NCBI GenBank assembly: GCA_022779365.1
Contig: JALFSI010000014.1
Location: 1 to 10,173, forward strand
Reading direction: 5' to 3'
Length of the DNA stretch: 10,173 nt
Origin: CAG-170 sp022779365
GTDB lineage: Bacteria; Bacillota; Clostridia; Oscillospirales; Oscillospiraceae
The first letter of the stretch is position 1. Every line of letters begins with the position of its first letter. Position numbers and translations under genes: made by a program. The notes under the pieces were generated by a model. That model had not been told where the DNA came from. It ran no database searches and was given only the letters and a program-made list of their open reading frames with translations. Of this stretch, positions 1 to 6,239 are shown one piece after another.

Positions 1-110
1 TGGAAATCTGCGCCCCGATTCTGTTTGGCGGCGAAAATCTGCGCGTGGAAAAAGCAAATGAAATGAAAACCGCCGCCAGAAATCTCCTGCTGCCGGGCAA
101 TGCCGCCTGA
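1..110 (+). CDS. 3' end of an unrecognised gene of the integrative element (partial)
   Basis: An open frame runs from the window edge to TGA at 108-110 and gives about 35 residues, ending LLLPGNAA. The start lies outside the window. I do not recognise the family from this tail. Its place, just upstream of a repeat-rich non-coding region, an excisionase-like gene and an integrase, is where integrative elements often carry a replication or mobilisation protein; that role is inference from position only. No hairpin with a T-run follows closely, so no terminator is called. Confidence 0.5.
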   Translation, partial: EICAPILFGGENLRVEKANEMKTAARNLLLPGNAA

Positions 111-120
111 ATCGCTGCCG

Positions 121-194
121 TAGCGACTATTGTAGCGACTATAAAAGGCAAAAAATCAAATTTCGAACCGGCATAGCGACTAATGTAGCGACTA
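121..194 (+). repeat. Four TAGCGACTA direct repeats in two pairs (iteron-like)
   Basis: The 9-mer TAGCGACTA occurs at 121-129, 133-141, 174-182 and 186-194. Starts are 12 bp apart within each pair, and the pairs are offset by 53 bp. Each unit is itself half-palindromic (TAG-NNN-CTA). Regular same-orientation spacing suggests a protein binding array, such as initiator iterons or excisionase/integrase sites. No protein partner can be proved from the sequence. Confidence 0.7.
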
Positions 195-270
195 CGGAAT
201 TCAAAGTGCAAAAAAGCTAGATTATATGCGGTGTACGAAACGGCGGCAGGAGACTCAGGCTGCGTTTTAG

Positions 271-534
271 GCTTTTCTTGCTGCGCAAGAAAAGCGCAAG
301 CATAGCATTTTGGTACCAAAATGCGGCTTGCAGGGAAAACCCTGACCCCAATGCCGCCTGCAGGCGGAAGATTAACAGCTGAACTGCGGCACAAGTCAGA
401 AAACGCACATCGGCGCAGCCATTTGCTCCGCTGCGTGGGGCACGTCGTGCCGACGTGTGCGGCTTTACCGACTGACCGCGCATCCGTGCAGGTCTGTACC
501 ACACAAACGCCGCGTCCGCCCACCGTGGCGGCGT
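271..534. repeat. Run of perfect inverted repeats in a non-coding region (origin/transfer-like)
   Basis: The gene-free stretch 111-626 carries many hairpins. Perfect arms are seen at 271-280/286-295 (10 bp, 5-nt loop) and at 305-324, a 20-bp palindrome centred on GGTACC and flanked by GCAAGC 296-301 and GCTTGC 326-331. Others are 331-335/340-344 (CAGGG, AAAA loop), 354-367 (CCGCCTGCAGGCGG), 414-419/430-435, 439-443/447-451 and 507-513/528-534. No intrinsic-terminator T-run follows most of them. Such density next to iteron-like repeats fits an origin of replication, single-strand origin or oriT of a mobile element. Which one it is cannot be told here. Confidence 0.65.
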
Positions 535-626
535 GAAGAAAATAGAATAAAAAACTTTGATTGGGCAATTCTTCTCGGCCATGCAAAAACCAATTTCGAT
601 CCCCAGAATGGGAGAAAGGAAACCAA

Positions 627-842
627 ATGAAGCAGAAACAGTATCACTCGCTGGAAGAATTGCCCCTGATGATGAACATGACAGACGTTGCCAGCGTCCT
701 TGACATTTCCAGAGCCGGAGCGTACAAGCTCGCCCACAGTGCAGATTTTCCGGCATTTCAGATCGGCAGACGCATCGTTGTCTCGCGGGAAAACTTCCTC
801 GGCTGGCTGGACCGGCAGTCCACAGAACAAAAATGTGCCTGA
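627..842 (+). CDS. Excisionase-family helix-turn-helix DNA-binding protein
   Basis: This 71-aa protein is a single winged-helix/HTH_17-type domain of the MerR-like excisionase group. Residues 18-40 (MTDVASVLDISRAGAYKLAH) form the helix-turn-helix, followed by the usual FPAFQIGRRIVVSRENFLGWL segment, where the Ile-Gly-Arg-Arg turn and a final Trp-Leu close the domain. In the family such proteins bind attachment-site DNA and steer the integrase towards excision, or regulate the element. The ATG at 627 is chosen because GGAGAAAGGA (611-620) sits just upstream; an in-frame ATG at 561 lacks such a site and would add 22 residues outside the domain. The gene ends 71 bp before the integrase, which fits a xis-int pair. 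The excisionase role is inferred from family and position. Confidence 0.85.
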   Translation: MKQKQYHSLEELPLMMNMTDVASVLDISRAGAYKLAHSADFPAFQIGRRIVVSRENFLGWLDRQSTEQKCA

Positions 843-913
843 GCGCAAAAAGTACTCGCTATTTCACTGTGTTTGTGGTAGTTGTGTGAGCTACCGGAAA
901 AGGAGGAATTTAC

Positions 914-2071
914 ATGAGCAAAAAGCGAGCCAACGGCGAAGGCAGCATCCGCAAACGGAAGGACGGACGCTGGGAGGGCCGATATACCGCCGGGTATGAC
1001 AAGGACGGAAAGGTCATCACGAAAAATGTTCTCGGGAAAACGCAGGCAGAAGTCAAAGAAAAGCTGAAAACAGCGATCGAAGAAAGCCAGAAGCTTGACC
1101 CGACCCGCACGGGGCAGTACACCGTTCAGACATGGGTGACGTTGTGGTACGAGGTGTTTATCAAGCCGCAAATTCGACCGAATACGAAGCAGTTCTACCG
1201 CAACTGCATGGAAAACCATCTCTTTCCCGCGCTGGGTGACTGCCCGCTGGAAAAGCTGAGCACCATTCAAATTCAGCGGGCAATCAACGAGATGAGCGAG
1301 CACGGCAGAAATCACTACTACAGCCACATTCCGCTGAAAGAAACGACGCTCAGCCCACGCATTGTGCAAGGCATCCTCGGCATCCTGCGGAAAAGTCTCG
1401 ATCAGGCCGTCGCAGAAAAGCTCATTCTGAGCAATCCGGCAGCAAACTGCAAAGCCCCGAAAACGGTGCGAAAAGAAATGAAAGTGTTGCCGGAGGAGCT
1501 GATTGGACCATATCTGCACGAAGCGAAGCAGCGCGGTGTGTTTGCACCGCTCTATCTGGAGCTGACCAGCGGGCTGCGCCGGGGAGAATTGCTGGCCCTG
1601 CTCTGGAAAGATCTGAACGTGAAGGACCGAACGCTTTCCGTTACCAAAAGCGTCTGCCGCATCGACCATCAGCTTGTTGTCAGCCAGCCAAAAACAAAAA
1701 ACTCCCTGCGCCTGCTGACACTTCCGGAGAGCACCGTGCAGATTCTGGTGGAAGAACATGAAAAGCACCCGGATAATCCCTATATGTTCCCATCCCCGAA
1801 AACCGGAGAAATGCTCGACCCGGCATCCTTCCGCGCCATGCATGACCGGATTCTGGAAGCCATCGGCGCAGAACATGTGAGATTTCATGACATGAGACAC
1901 ACATTCGCGACCTTGGCACTCAAAAACGGCGTTGACGTGCGGACACTCTCCGAAATGCTCGGACATTACAGCGCGGGGTTCACGCTCAGCACCTACGTCC
2001 ACTCCACGCCCAGCATGCGCGTGCAGGCTGCGGACACCATCGGTCAAATGATCGGCCGGGAAGTCGTGTGA
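914..2071 (+). CDS. Tyrosine-type site-specific integrase
   Basis: This 385-aa enzyme belongs to the phage/ICE integrase family, which joins the element to a chromosomal att site through a 3'-phosphotyrosine intermediate. Residues about 5-50 (GSIRKRKDGRWEGRY onward) are the AP2-like arm-binding domain seen in Tn916-type integrases. Residues about 70-170 are the SAM-like core-binding domain and about 190-375 the catalytic domain. Catalytic residues visible are Arg222 (SGLRRGE), a lysine in the beta-hairpin TKNSLR (Lys262), His325 and Arg328 (HDMRH), His351 (LGH) and nucleophile Tyr361 (STYVH). Length is typical and the enzyme looks intact. AGGAGG at 901-906, 7 nt before ATG, fixes the start; a weak hairpin GGTAG/CTACC (877-881/891-895) lies just upstream of it. 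A tRNA-Val 3' end 250 bp downstream is the likely target. Confidence 0.96.
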   Translation: MSKKRANGEGSIRKRKDGRWEGRYTAGYDKDGKVITKNVLGKTQAEVKEKLKTAIEESQKLDPTRTGQYTVQTWVTLWYEVFIKPQIRPNTKQFYRNCMENHLFPALGDCPLEKLSTIQIQRAINEMSEHGRNHYYSHIPLKETTLSPRIVQGILGILRKSLDQAVAEKLILSNPAANCKAPKTVRKEMKVLPEELIGPYLHEAKQRGVFAPLYLELTSGLRRGELLALLWKDLNVKDRTLSVTKSVCRIDHQLVVSQPKTKNSLRLLTLPESTVQILVEEHEKHPDNPYMFPSPKTGEMLDPASFRAMHDRILEAIGAEHVRFHDMRHTFATLALKNGVDVRTLSEMLGHYSAGFTLSTYVHSTPSMRVQAADTIGQMIGREVV

Positions 2072-2084
2072 TGCAAAGCATAGA

Positions 2085-2118
2085 GGGCGCGCTGCCAAAA
2101 CGGCAGCGTGCCCCTTTT
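2085..2118 (+). terminator. Intrinsic terminator of the integrase gene
   Basis: A 12-bp stem 2085-2096/2102-2113 (GGGCGCGCTGCC with GGCAGCGTGCCC, one G-U pair) with loop AAAAC is followed by C and TTTT. It starts 13 bp after the integrase stop codon. Confidence 0.88.
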
Positions 2119-2140
2119 CTCGTGAAAAAATACCGATTTT

Positions 2141-2236
2141 ATGTACGTCTTATGCGCTGCGGAATGGCCTTTTCGTGCTATTTCGTACTGTTTTGTACAC
2201 CGACGTACATCGCGGTTTGGGTCACGGTTTGGGTCA
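2141..2236. repeat. Phased short repeats between integrase and tRNA-Val (candidate arm-type sites)
   Basis: Four tandem 10-bp units at 2171-2210 each carry GTGC or GTAC at the same phase (GTAC at 2185, 2195 and 2205), exactly one helical turn apart. The 9-mer ATGTACGTC (2141-2149) is inverted as GACGTACAT (2202-2210). A perfect 12-bp tandem repeat CGGTTTGGGTCA follows at 2213-2224 and 2225-2236. In integrative elements the DNA between int and the att core usually holds the integrase arm sites, and this integrase has an arm-binding N-terminus. Binding itself is inference. Confidence 0.6.
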
Positions 2237-2286
2237 AAACGCATTTTCAAAAATATGGTTGAACTTTTTAGCCAGAAAAGTGCAAG

Positions 2287-2322
2287 AAAAAGCTCCGAAA
2301 TCAAGCGATTTCGGAGCTTTTT
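2287..2322 (-). terminator. Terminator of tRNA-Val, symmetrical
   Basis: A perfect 16-bp inverted repeat 2287-2302/2307-2322 with loop AAGC has a GC-bearing core (GCTCCGAAATC) flanked by A5 and T5. On the minus strand it lies 1 nt beyond the tRNA 3' CCA and is followed by TTTTT, so it ends the tRNA transcript. By symmetry it can also stop plus-strand transcription leaving the element. Confidence 0.9.
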
Positions 2323-2323
2323 A

Positions 2324-2400
2324 TGGTGGACAGTACAGGACTCGAACCTGTGACCCCATGCACGTCAAGCATGTGCTCATACCAGCTGAGCTAACTGTCC
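2324..2400 (-). tRNA. tRNA-Val (anticodon GAC), CCA encoded
   Basis: Read on the minus strand, all tRNA parts are present over 77 nt. The acceptor stem is GGACAGT/ACTGTCC. The D stem is GCTC/GAGC with loop AGCTGGTAT. The anticodon stem is CATGC/GCATG with loop TTGACGT, giving anticodon GAC. The variable loop is GGGTC, and the T arm is ACAGG/CCTGT with loop TTCGAGT. The discriminator A is followed by an encoded CCA at 2326-2324. GAC reads valine GUC codons. The 3' end faces the integrative element, the usual geometry when a tyrosine integrase uses a tRNA 3' end as attB. Confidence 0.96.
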
Positions 2401-2412
2401 GTCGCGGGGGTT

Positions 2413-2441
2413 ATTATATAAAATCCCCGCGGATTTGTCAA
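2413..2441 (-). promoter_or_regulatory. Consensus sigma-A promoter of tRNA-Val
   Basis: On the minus strand TTGACA (2441-2436), a 17-bp spacer and TATAAT (2418-2413) make a perfect consensus. Transcription would begin a few bases before the mature 5' end at 2400. The segment between -10 and the tRNA is GC-rich (CCCCCGCGAC), as expected of stringently controlled stable-RNA promoters. A 7-bp inverted repeat, 2403-2409/2425-2431, brackets the -10 box. Confidence 0.88.
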
Positions 2442-2449
2442 GACCTATT

Positions 2450-3832
2450 TTATTTTTCTGCCGTTTGCGCGCGGGCGGCGTCCGGCGTGGCGGGCAGGCT
2501 GCGGCAGCAGTGCAGGAAATACAAGTTCTCCGCCGCGGCGGTGAGCGCCCACGAGAACACATACAGCAGGTACAGCGACGGGATGGTGCGGAAGTGCGCA
2601 AAGATCGTATACACCCATACCACGCGGAACACGCACGAGCCGAGGATGACGATCACCGTGGGCACAAAGCTGCGCCCGATGCCGCGGCAGGCGGCGATGG
2701 TGCAGTCCATAAACGCGCTGACGGCGTACGACCACCACATGATCTGCAGCCGCTGCATCCCGGCGGCGACGACCGGCGCTTCGTTCGTGAACAGGTACAA
2801 AAACGGCTCGCCGCACACCCAGAACGCCGCACCCAGCACCGCCGCGATCAAAAACGAATAGCCGAGGCTGATGTAATAGCTGTGCATCATGCGGTCCTTG
2901 CGACCCGCGCCCCAGTTCTGCCCCATAAAGCTGGAGCAGGCGGTGTAAAACGCCGCCATCACATTATAAATGACGTTATCCACGTTTGCGGCGGCGGAAT
3001 TGCCGGAGACCATGGTGGAGTCAAACGAATTGACGCCCGCCTGGATAAACAGGTTTGCCACGGCAAAGATCATATACTGGATGCCGGACGGCACGCCGAG
3101 CGACAAGATCCGCAGCGCCTCCGGCGGATGCAGGCGAAGCAGCTTCCGATCCAGGCGGCAGCAGTCGTTCAGACGGTGCAGATGCAGCACGATGAGGAGC
3201 GCCGAGAGGTATTGCGAAATGACGCTCGCCAGCGCCACGCCGTCCGCCGCCATCCTGCAGACGATGACGAAAAAGAGGTTCAGGATCACGTTGAGCACGC
3301 CCGCGATGGTCAGATACGCGAGCGGGCGCTTCGTGTCGCCGCTGGCGCTGAGCACGGCGTTGCCGAAGTTGAAGATGCCGAGCGCCGGCATCCCCAGCGC
3401 ATAGATGCGGAAATACAGCACCGCGCCGTCTATCAGATCGTCCTTCGTGCGCAGCAGCGTCAGCATGGGGTGCGCGAGGAAATAGCACAGCGCCGCGATG
3501 AGCACGCCCGCCGCCGTGCATAGCAGGAGCGAGGTGTGCACGCACGCGCTGGCGCTCTCGTCCTGACGCGCGCCGAGATACTGCGCCACGCGCACGTTGA
3601 CGCCGTTGGACAACCCGATGAGAAAACCCGTAAAGAGCGTGACGAGCGTGGACGTTGAGCCGACCGAACCGAGCGCCGTGGCGCCGGAAAATTTGCCGAC
3701 CACGGCGACGTCCGCCATATTGAACAGCACCTGCAAAAGCTGCGAAAAGATCAGCGGCACGCTGAACAGCAGGATATTCCGAAACAAAGAGCCGTCCGTC
3801 AGGCTGACGGCGGCAGAAGCACGGCGAGGCAT
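2450..3832 (-). CDS. MATE-family efflux transporter
   Basis: This 460-aa inner-membrane protein has the length and pattern of MATE (MOP superfamily) exporters, with about 12 hydrophobic helices in two halves. The N-terminus LTDGSLFRNILLFSVPLIFSQ and the following NMADVAVVGKFSGATALGSVG segment are hallmark first-helix MATE sequences. The second half restarts near residue 240 (ILSLGVPSGIQYMIFAVANL), and FMGQNWGAGRKDR is the matching loop motif. MATE proteins expel drugs or metabolites using Na+ or H+; the substrate cannot be read here. The ATG at 3832 has AAAGG immediately upstream and GGAAGGG 11 nt upstream. The gene has its own near-consensus promoter and lies 49 bp upstream of tRNA-Val with no terminator seen between them, so read-through into the tRNA is possible. 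Confidence 0.95.
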   Translation of the reverse strand: MPRRASAAVSLTDGSLFRNILLFSVPLIFSQLLQVLFNMADVAVVGKFSGATALGSVGSTSTLVTLFTGFLIGLSNGVNVRVAQYLGARQDESASACVHTSLLLCTAAGVLIAALCYFLAHPMLTLLRTKDDLIDGAVLYFRIYALGMPALGIFNFGNAVLSASGDTKRPLAYLTIAGVLNVILNLFFVIVCRMAADGVALASVISQYLSALLIVLHLHRLNDCCRLDRKLLRLHPPEALRILSLGVPSGIQYMIFAVANLFIQAGVNSFDSTMVSGNSAAANVDNVIYNVMAAFYTACSSFMGQNWGAGRKDRMMHSYYISLGYSFLIAAVLGAAFWVCGEPFLYLFTNEAPVVAAGMQRLQIMWWSYAVSAFMDCTIAACRGIGRSFVPTVIVILGSCVFRVVWVYTIFAHFRTIPSLYLLYVFSWALTAAAENLYFLHCCRSLPATPDAARAQTAEK

Positions 3833-3885
3833 CCTTTCATCGTCCCTTCCGGCGAGCTTTCCCGGCTATGCCGGGACGCCAGCCC

Positions 3886-3914
3886 ATTATATAGCATCAA
3901 AATTTCGCCGTCAA
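3886..3914 (-). promoter_or_regulatory. Promoter of the MATE gene
   Basis: On the minus strand TTGACG (3914-3909), a 17-bp spacer and TATAAT (3891-3886) form a near-perfect sigma-A promoter. The 5' leader of about 45 nt then carries a stable hairpin CCCGGC-TAT-GCCGGG (3861-3875) with no T-run. Confidence 0.82.
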
Positions 3915-3974
3915 GATGACAAGATCGCCCATTGATAGGAATATTCTACGCGGTTTCTTTTTGCGGAAAAATCG

Positions 3975-4011
3975 GGAAGCTGTTGAAAAATTCACAACTT
4001 CCGGGTAGTAT
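3975..4011 (+). promoter_or_regulatory. Promoter of the hydrolase-acyltransferase gene with overlapping operator-like dyad
   Basis: TTGAAA (3983-3988), a 17-bp spacer and TAGTAT (4006-4011) form a plausible sigma-A promoter, starting near 4018. An imperfect inverted repeat spans 3975-4002: GGAAGCTGTTGAA, loop AAA, TTCACAACTTCC. It covers the -35 box. A repressor bound there would block the polymerase; this regulatory reading is inference. Confidence 0.65.
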
Positions 4012-4049
4012 ATATTCGTATGACAAATCATCGGAAGGGAAAGACGAGT

Positions 4050-6209
4050 ATGGAGCTGCACGCAAAGCTCGTGCGCGCACAACTGAATTTTTTCAAGCCC
4101 TTTGTAGCGAGCCTGTCGCTGGAGACGACGCGCAAGGGGCAGGACAAGCTGGGCGAGCTCATGTCGGCGCTGCACCGGCGCGATGTGTTCGTCCGGGAGC
4201 ACGCATTTGCAAATTTTAACAGCGCGTGGGTCATGCCCAAGGAGCCGCGCCGCACGGGCGTCATTTTATATCTGCACGGCGGCGGCTACACCTGCGGCAG
4301 CTTGGAATATGCCAAGGGCTTTGCCTCGACGCTGGCGGTGGAGGGCGGCGTGCGCGTGTTCTGCGCGGCATACCGTCTTGCGCCGGAAAACCGCTATCCC
4401 GCGGCGCTCGACGACGCGCTGGAAAGCTATGAATACCTGCTCGGTAAGGGCTATCCCGCGCGGCAGATCGTGCTGTGCGGCGAGTCCGCCGGCGGCGGGC
4501 TCATTTACGCGCTGTGCCTGAAGCTGAAGGAGAAAAAGCTGCCGCTGCCCGCGGGGCTGATCGGCATCTCGCCGTGGACGGACCTGACAGGTTCGGGCGC
4601 GTCGTATCAGGAAAATCTGGACAAAGACCCGTCGATGACGCCGTCGCTGCTGAAATTTTACGCCGAGTGCTACACCGACGATGTGCAAAACCCGTTCTGC
4701 TCGCCGCTGTTCGGCGACCTCAAGGGGCTGCCGCCGTCGCTGCTGTTTGTCGGCGGGGATGAAGTGATGCTGGACGATACGCGCCAGCTCCACGAAAAGC
4801 TGCAAAAAGCCGGCTGCCGCAGCCAGCTCATCGTCGCGCCGGAGCGCTGGCACGCGTATGTGCTCTACGGGCTGGAGGAAAACAAGTCGGACATCGACAC
4901 CATCCGGCAGTTTCTCACCAAATATCTCTCACCGGAAAAGAGCCTGCGGTGGCTGCGGCTGGATAACGCCGCGAAAATTTACCCCGCCGCCGCGCGGCGC
5001 AACTGGAATAACTTCTTCCGCCTGTCTGCCACGCTGCGCGAGCCGGTGGACCGCGAGGTGCTGCGCTCGGCGCTGGATATGGTCATCCCGCGCTTTCCGT
5101 CCATCGCCGTGCGGCTGCGCCGGGGCGCGTTCTGGTACTATCTGGAGCAAATTCCGAAAGCGCCCGACATTCAGGACGAAAAAAGCTGCCCGCTGGCGCA
5201 CGCGCCGTTTGGGCAGGTGCGCCGGTGCGCGTTCCGCGTGCTGGTGTATGAAAACCGCATTGCGGTTGAATTTTTCCACGCACTGACCGACGGCACGGGC
5301 GCGATGGTGTTCCTCAAAACGCTGCTGGCGGAGTATCTGGGTCAGAAATACGGCGCGCAGATCCCCAACGAGTGCGGCGTGCTCGGCAGGCTCGAAGCGC
5401 CGAGCGACGAGGAGCTGGAGGACAGCTTCCTCCGCTACGCCGGAAACGTCAAGGCAAGCCGCCGCGAATCGACTGCGTGGCACTTGAGCGGCACGCCGGA
5501 GAAGGACGGGTTCATCAACCTCGTCACGCTCATGATCCCGTCCGATGAGATGCGCGCGTGCGCAAAAGAGCACGGCGTGAGCGTCACGGAGCTGCTGGGC
5601 GCGGCGATGATGCAGGCGCTGGCGGAATTGCAGGCGGAAAAAATCCCGCAGGCGAGCCGCCGCAAGCCTGTCAAGGTGCTGCTGCCGGTGAATCTGCGGC
5701 GGATGTTCCCCAGCAAGACGCTGCGCAATTTCGCGTCCTACGTCACGCCGGAGATCGACCCGCGGCTGGGTGAGTACACATTCGACGAGCTGTGCGCCAT
5801 CGTCCATCACCGCATGGCGCTGGAAAACGACCCCCGCGCCATGCGCGCGAAATTCGCCACGAACGTCGCCAGCGAGCGCTCGCCGGTCCTCAAGGTCATG
5901 CCGCTGTTTGTGAAAAACGCGGCGATGAAGGCGGTATTCGACACCGTGGGCGAGTGCAAATCGTGCCTGTGCCTGTCGAATCTCGGCGATGTGAAGCTGC
6001 CGGAGGCGATGCGCGAGTATATTGCGCGCATGGACTTCATCATCGGCGTGCAGGCGAAAGCGCCGCACAACTGCGGCGTGCTGAGCTACGGCGGCACGAT
6101 GTATATCAATCTCGTCCGCAATATCTGCGAGCCGGAGCTGGAGCTGCACCTGTACCGGGTGCTGCATCGGCTGGGGCTGCATATCAAAGCGGAAAGTAAT
6201 CAAAGATAA
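4050..6209 (+). CDS. Fused HSL-type alpha/beta hydrolase and condensation-like acyltransferase
   Basis: This 719-aa protein carries two complete enzymes. Residues about 60-293 are an alpha/beta-hydrolase_3 (hormone-sensitive-lipase family) esterase, with oxyanion motif HGGG at 76-79, nucleophile Ser146 in GESAG, probable acid Asp237 (GGDEVMLDD) and His268 (RWHAY). A hinge near 293-300 leads into residues about 300-719, which resemble CoA-dependent or alcohol acyltransferases of the PapA5/condensation superfamily. Seen there are RLDNAAKIYP, the core motif HxxxDG (His410-Asp414-Gly415, with Phe in place of the first His of HHxxxDG) and SNLG at 643-646. The likely chemistry is ester hydrolysis plus acyl transfer to an alcohol; substrates are unknown. 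GGAAGGGA (4033-4040) supports the ATG at 4050. An in-frame ATG at 4020 would sit almost at the transcription start. The next gene follows after 30 bp, so they are probably one operon. Confidence 0.87.
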   Translation: MELHAKLVRAQLNFFKPFVASLSLETTRKGQDKLGELMSALHRRDVFVREHAFANFNSAWVMPKEPRRTGVILYLHGGGYTCGSLEYAKGFASTLAVEGGVRVFCAAYRLAPENRYPAALDDALESYEYLLGKGYPARQIVLCGESAGGGLIYALCLKLKEKKLPLPAGLIGISPWTDLTGSGASYQENLDKDPSMTPSLLKFYAECYTDDVQNPFCSPLFGDLKGLPPSLLFVGGDEVMLDDTRQLHEKLQKAGCRSQLIVAPERWHAYVLYGLEENKSDIDTIRQFLTKYLSPEKSLRWLRLDNAAKIYPAAARRNWNNFFRLSATLREPVDREVLRSALDMVIPRFPSIAVRLRRGAFWYYLEQIPKAPDIQDEKSCPLAHAPFGQVRRCAFRVLVYENRIAVEFFHALTDGTGAMVFLKTLLAEYLGQKYGAQIPNECGVLGRLEAPSDEELEDSFLRYAGNVKASRRESTAWHLSGTPEKDGFINLVTLMIPSDEMRACAKEHGVSVTELLGAAMMQALAELQAEKIPQASRRKPVKVLLPVNLRRMFPSKTLRNFASYVTPEIDPRLGEYTFDELCAIVHHRMALENDPRAMRAKFATNVASERSPVLKVMPLFVKNAAMKAVFDTVGECKSCLCLSNLGDVKLPEAMREYIARMDFIIGVQAKAPHNCGVLSYGGTMYINLVRNICEPELELHLYRVLHRLGLHIKAESNQR

Positions 6210-6239
6210 AACTGCCGCTTATCAGAAAGGAACACGATT

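Noticed and set aside
543..548. TAGAAT as a -10 box for the HTH gene
   Set aside because: No acceptable -35 hexamer at 16-18 bp upstream, so a promoter there is not supported.
217..756. Minus-strand 179-aa open frame across the hairpin region and the HTH gene
   Set aside because: It has no family resemblance or ribosome site, covers the inverted-repeat array and runs antisense to the well-supported HTH gene.
758..2098. Minus-strand 446-aa open frame opposite the integrase
   Set aside because: It is antisense to a complete integrase with all catalytic residues; the Cys/His/Gln-rich composition is typical of a shadow frame.
2435..3523. Plus-strand 362-aa open frame opposite the MATE gene
   Set aside because: Low-complexity Arg/His/Ala/Gln sequence, antisense to a clear transporter with promoter and ribosome site.
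4929..6203. Minus-strand 424-aa open frame opposite the acyltransferase half
   Set aside because: It is rich in Arg, His, Gln and Ala, as expected from antisense reading of GC-rich coding DNA; no domain is recognisable.
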